6,492 nt of DNA from Candidatus Omnitrophota bacterium (lineage in GTDB: Bacteria; Omnitrophota; Omnitrophia; Omnitrophales; JACROU01). The notes beneath the pieces were generated by a model. The model ran no database searches, was not told the origin of the DNA, and was given only the letters and a program-made list of their open reading frames with translations. Both the position numbers and the translations under genes were made by a program. The DNA lies in contig JACQQR010000025.1 in assembly GCA_016206875.1 (NCBI GenBank), forward strand, positions 1 to 6,492, given 5' to 3'. Positions 5,144 to 6,492 of the stretch are shown piece by piece (position 1 is the stretch's first letter; each line of letters starts with the position of its first letter).

Positions 5144-6492
5144 TAATGCTATGGTTTCAAAGACTTGAGTTTGAGGAAACAGATCGAAAGGCGCAAGGCG
5201 TTTCGGGCCAAAGCCGGCGGTCTTGAGCCTGGCAATGTCACGCGCCAAAATCGACGGCTCGCAGGAAAGATAAATGAGTGAATGGATTTTCTCCCGCGCC
5301 GCGCGCAACAAATCAATCATCTTCGTCTCCAGCCCGCCGCGCGGCGGATCTACTAGTAAAATATTTTTAGCCATTTGATGGCGATCGAAGAATTTTTGAA
5401 ACTTCGCCTCCACCCGGCCTGAATAAGCAAACATATTGGCGATGTTGTTGCGTTTCATATTACGCAGAGCAAATTGCCAGGCTAGCTTGCTTTCTTCCAA
5501 GGAAATCACTTTTTTGACACGGCCGGCCAAACTGATCCCGAAAAGCCCCACACCCGAATACAGATCAAACAGGCAGGTGTTTTCCGCGTCTTCGGCAGGA
5601 ATCATCTCTGCTACCGCCTGGACTAAAGAAGGAAGCAGATAGGAATTGACTTGAAAAAACACTTGAGGAGAAAACTCAAATTCCATGCCGAGTACTTTTT
5701 CACGCAAAATTTTCCCCTCTTCCGGTTTGGCTCCCGGGCCGCCGGATTTTTCTTCCGGAGTCTGCCAGGGCAGAAAAAAAGTATTTTGTCCGTCTGTGGC
5801 AATTTCCAATCTCAGTTTGCCTTGGAAATCTCCGAACAGATCGCCCTGATTATTTTTGAGCGCCATCTCTTTGATGGCTTGGGCCACTTGGGGCATGGAA
5901 ATATCACAGGAAGTGATGTCCACTAAATGGCGGCTGTCGGTGTTGCGCTCGCGTTCACTGTCGCGACTCAAAAATCCTTGGCGTACCCGGCCTCCGGTTT
6001 TGTGAAACAAGGTTAAGCTCACACGATTCCGATAGCCGTAGGGTTTGGGGGAGGGCACAACCGCTTCCACCTGAGCATCCGCAAGCGAGCCAATGCGGGA
6101 TAAAAGCTCTTGTAGCCATTTCCGTTTCCACACAAGCTGTTCTTCATAATCCAAATGCTGGAGCTGGCAGCCGCCGCAGCGGCCATAATACGGGCAAGGA
6201 GGTTTTACGCGTTGCTTACTCGTCGTTAAAATTTCCAGGGTTTCTGCGCGCGCGAAATTTTTTTGCTCCTGCACCACGCGCGCTTTTACTTTTTCTTCAG
6301 GAAGCGCCCCGTAGACAAAATACACTTTGCCTTCTTGGCGGGCCTGCCCGCCCAAACCCTCGATTTGCGCTGAGGAAGCGGGATGTTGGCGGGCCTGCCC
6401 GCCCAAACCCTCGATTTGCGCTGAGGAAGCGGGATGTTGGCGGGCCTGCCCGCCCAAATCCCCGATTTGCGCCGAGAGAGTGGGATGTTGGC
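5129..6492 (-). CDS. rlmD: 23S rRNA (uracil-5-)-methyltransferase, RlmD/TrmA family, 5' end beyond window
   Basis: Methylates carbon 5 of a uracil in RNA using SAM. Residues are numbered from a TTG at 6457. A TRAM-like start, IEGLGGQARQ-EGKVYFVYGALPEEKV (32-57), is followed by the 4Fe-4S ligands Cys88, Cys94 and Cys97 (CPYYGRCGGCQLQH) and Cys184. FFQVN is at 267-271 and the SAM motif LFDLYSGVGLFG at 296-307. VDPPRGG is at 369-375. The catalytic nucleophile is Cys399 in YLSCEPSILARD, and the general base is probably Glu434 in QVFETIALL. All key residues of RumA/RlmD are present. RlmD is favoured over RlmC or TrmA because of the Fe-S cluster and TRAM, but the exact target uridine (U1939 or U747) is uncertain. 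Upstream of 6457 the frame stays open through a 51-bp tandem repeat to the window edge, so the true start is probably outside and the gene is given as partial. It is convergent with the cyclase gene. Confidence 0.9.
   Translation of the reverse strand, partial: QHPTLSAQIGDLGGQARQHPASSAQIEGLGGQARQHPASSAQIEGLGGQARQEGKVYFVYGALPEEKVKARVVQEQKNFARAETLEILTTSKQRVKPPCPYYGRCGGCQLQHLDYEEQLVWKRKWLQELLSRIGSLADAQVEAVVPSPKPYGYRNRVSLTLFHKTGGRVRQGFLSRDSERERNTDSRHLVDITSCDISMPQVAQAIKEMALKNNQGDLFGDFQGKLRLEIATDGQNTFFLPWQTPEEKSGGPGAKPEEGKILREKVLGMEFEFSPQVFFQVNSYLLPSLVQAVAEMIPAEDAENTCLFDLYSGVGLFGISLAGRVKKVISLEESKLAWQFALRNMKRNNIANMFAYSGRVEAKFQKFFDRHQMAKNILLVDPPRGGLETKMIDLLRAAREKIHSLIYLSCEPSILARDIARLKTAGFGPKRLAPFDLFPQTQVFETIALLRPA
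6335..6492. repeat. 51-bp direct tandem repeat, in frame in the RNA methyltransferase N-terminus
   Basis: Three full copies, 6335-6385, 6386-6436 and 6437-6487, plus the first 5 bases of a fourth at the edge. Copies 1 and 2 are identical over 51 of 51 bases. Copy 3 differs at 6 positions. Each copy carries GGCGGGC-CT-GCCCGCC, a near-perfect palindrome. On the minus strand one unit encodes HPASSAQIEGLGGQARQ (17 residues). The outer copy reads HPTLSAQIGDLGGQARQ. Because 51 is a multiple of 3 the frame is kept, and all three minus-strand frames are stop-free. The repeat ends exactly at a codon boundary, before EGKVYF. There are no spacers, so it is not CRISPR. Confidence 0.85.

Noticed and set aside
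6335..6492. CRISPR array
   Set aside because: The 51-bp units are head-to-tail without spacers and are in frame with a protein, so this is a tandem repeat.

Overview
The window is about 50% G+C and tightly packed. It holds six protein-coding genes, two of them cut by the window edges. Two lipoproteins with outer-membrane/peptidoglycan features point to a diderm bacterium. The leftmost gene encodes a secreted protein with segments around 'IENAHGHYPAQ', 'LIALEGASG' and 'GVEN'. From memory this resembles a family of uncharacterised secreted proteins common in Candidatus Omnitrophota (PVC superphylum). That assignment is an inference from recall and was not checked by a search.

Layout. (1) 1-1214, minus strand: a secreted protein of unknown function, truncated at its C-terminus by the window edge, with a recognisable promoter. 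(2) 1347-2129, plus strand: a small class I SAM methyltransferase, divergent from gene 1. It has no Shine-Dalgarno, and a -10-like box lies exactly where a leaderless mRNA would need it. A perfect 22-bp palindrome overlaps its -35 region. (3) 2126-2794, minus strand: an OmpA-domain lipoprotein starting at GTG, convergent with gene 2 and overlapping it by 4 bp. (4) 2795-3161: a 367-bp non-coding stretch packed with hairpins and one long nested inverted-repeat element. (5) 3162-3653, minus strand: a lipoprotein with a coiled coil and a peptidoglycan_binding_1 domain, driven by the best promoter in the window, which has an AT-rich UP-like element. (6) 3848-5143, plus strand: a membrane diadenylate cyclase (CdaA/DacA type, c-di-AMP synthesis) with an unusual C-terminal extension of about 160 residues. 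(7) 5129-6492, minus strand: an RlmD/TrmA-type RNA uracil-5 methyltransferase with a 4Fe-4S cluster motif. It is convergent with gene 6, overlaps it by 15 bp, and runs off the right edge through an in-frame 51-bp tandem repeat.

How the genes relate. The two lipoproteins form the only plausible functional pair. Each has a lipobox, a coiled-coil spacer and a peptidoglycan-binding domain, and they lie on the same strand, separated by the hairpin-rich region. The other genes look like housekeeping or signalling genes in alternating orientation, not an operon. The diadenylate cyclase lacks its usual neighbours cdaR (ybbR) and glmM inside this window. I see no defence system, integrase, transposase, CRISPR array, tRNA or rRNA. 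The most unusual items are the extended cyclase, the in-frame 51-bp repeat array at the N-terminus of the RNA methyltransferase, and the composite inverted-repeat element.
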